Source of the DNA: Rhizobium esperanzae
GTDB taxonomy: Bacteria > Pseudomonadota > Alphaproteobacteria > Rhizobiales > Rhizobiaceae
Length of the DNA: 64,000 nt
Direction: 5' to 3'
Assembly (NCBI RefSeq): GCF_002204185.1
Contig: NZ_MXPU01000005.1
Location: 248,001 to 312,000, forward strand
The translations under genes and the position numbers were made by a program. The notes beneath the pieces are model-generated. The model was not told where the DNA came from and ran no database searches. It was given only the letters and a program-made list of their open reading frames with translations. Below, in pieces: positions 63,915-64,000 of this stretch (position 1 is the stretch's first letter; each line of letters opens with the position of its first letter).

Positions 63915-64000
63915 GGATAAGTTCTCTTGATGCAGGCAGACAGTCGTTCGATTGGAATTGCAGCATTTTTAGCGGCAGACTGCAACTCATACCATCAATC

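Overview
The window reads as chromosomal or large-replicon DNA of a fast-growing Rhizobium (R. leguminosarum/R. etli type). The evidence is direct: a chvE-gguABC sugar operon with a GbpR-like LysR gene beside it, a close MloK1-like K+ channel, an iolG gene very close to rhizobial ones, DUF982, short Rhizobiaceae-style palindromic intergenic repeats, and high-GC codon use. No rRNA, CRISPR array, prophage or intact insertion sequence is visible. One tRNA (Arg, anticodon CCG) is present.

Layout. (1) 1-6.5 kb is sparse and accessory-looking: the N-terminal part of an acyltransferase running off the left edge, a 1.1 kb gene-poor stretch, an MloK1-like channel, a small hypothetical protein, an SRAP protein beside a decayed tandem copy of its own 3' end, a PAP2 phosphatase with an AT-rich 5' half, and a DUF982 gene with an EcfG-type promoter. 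The tRNA-Arg gene closes this section. (2) 6.7-11.7 kb is a xylFHG-type ABC transporter with a divergent ROK regulator and a dense operator region. (3) 12-15.3 kb holds iolG, a small membrane protein, a Tat-type Hint-domain protein and a J-like protein. (4) 15.3-25 kb is the gbpR | chvE-gguA-gguB-gguC operon plus an aldehyde dehydrogenase and an IlvD/EDD dehydratase: multi-sugar uptake linked to non-phosphorylative pentose/aldonate breakdown to 2-oxoglutarate. A Phd/VapC toxin-antitoxin pair follows. (5) 25.8-29 kb is the conserved ATP-grasp / alpha-E / transglutaminase operon. (6) 29.5-32.8 kb has a DMT exporter and an MFS exporter with an AraC regulator. (7) 33-36.2 kb has an RhlE-like DEAD-box helicase and an AlkC-like DNA glycosylase. 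(8) 36.2-40.3 kb has a LacI regulator divergent from a DapA-family enzyme and an MFS importer, then a small secreted protein. (9) 40.7-46 kb has a large hybrid sensor kinase and the two halves of MnmC as separate divergent genes.

(10) 46-50.4 kb and 59.7-62.3 kb together hold a purine-ureide pathway: guaD and puuD on the minus strand; puuE, uraD, an unusual DUF86 protein, allA and uraH on the plus strand. They lead from guanine to urate, hydroxyisourate, OHCU, allantoin, allantoate and onward to ureidoglycolate breakdown. (11) Between them lie two membrane-related loci. One is a PspA / YqiJ / flotillin operon whose PspA reading frame is joined in frame to an N-terminal segment resembling the WED part of TnpB but lacking a nuclease domain. 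The other is a locus resembling E. coli ynbA/ynbC/ynbD (CDP-alcohol phosphotransferase, hydrolase-methyltransferase fusion, PAP2-dual-specificity phosphatase fusion) with an extra small membrane protein and without ynbB. (12) lldD, a small secreted protein and a GcvA-like LysR regulator complete the right end.

The best candidates for something undescribed are the TnpB-like/PspA fusion, the ynb-like lipid locus and the ATP-grasp/alpha-E/transglutaminase operon. Functions are inferred from motifs and recalled family features; no database search was run.
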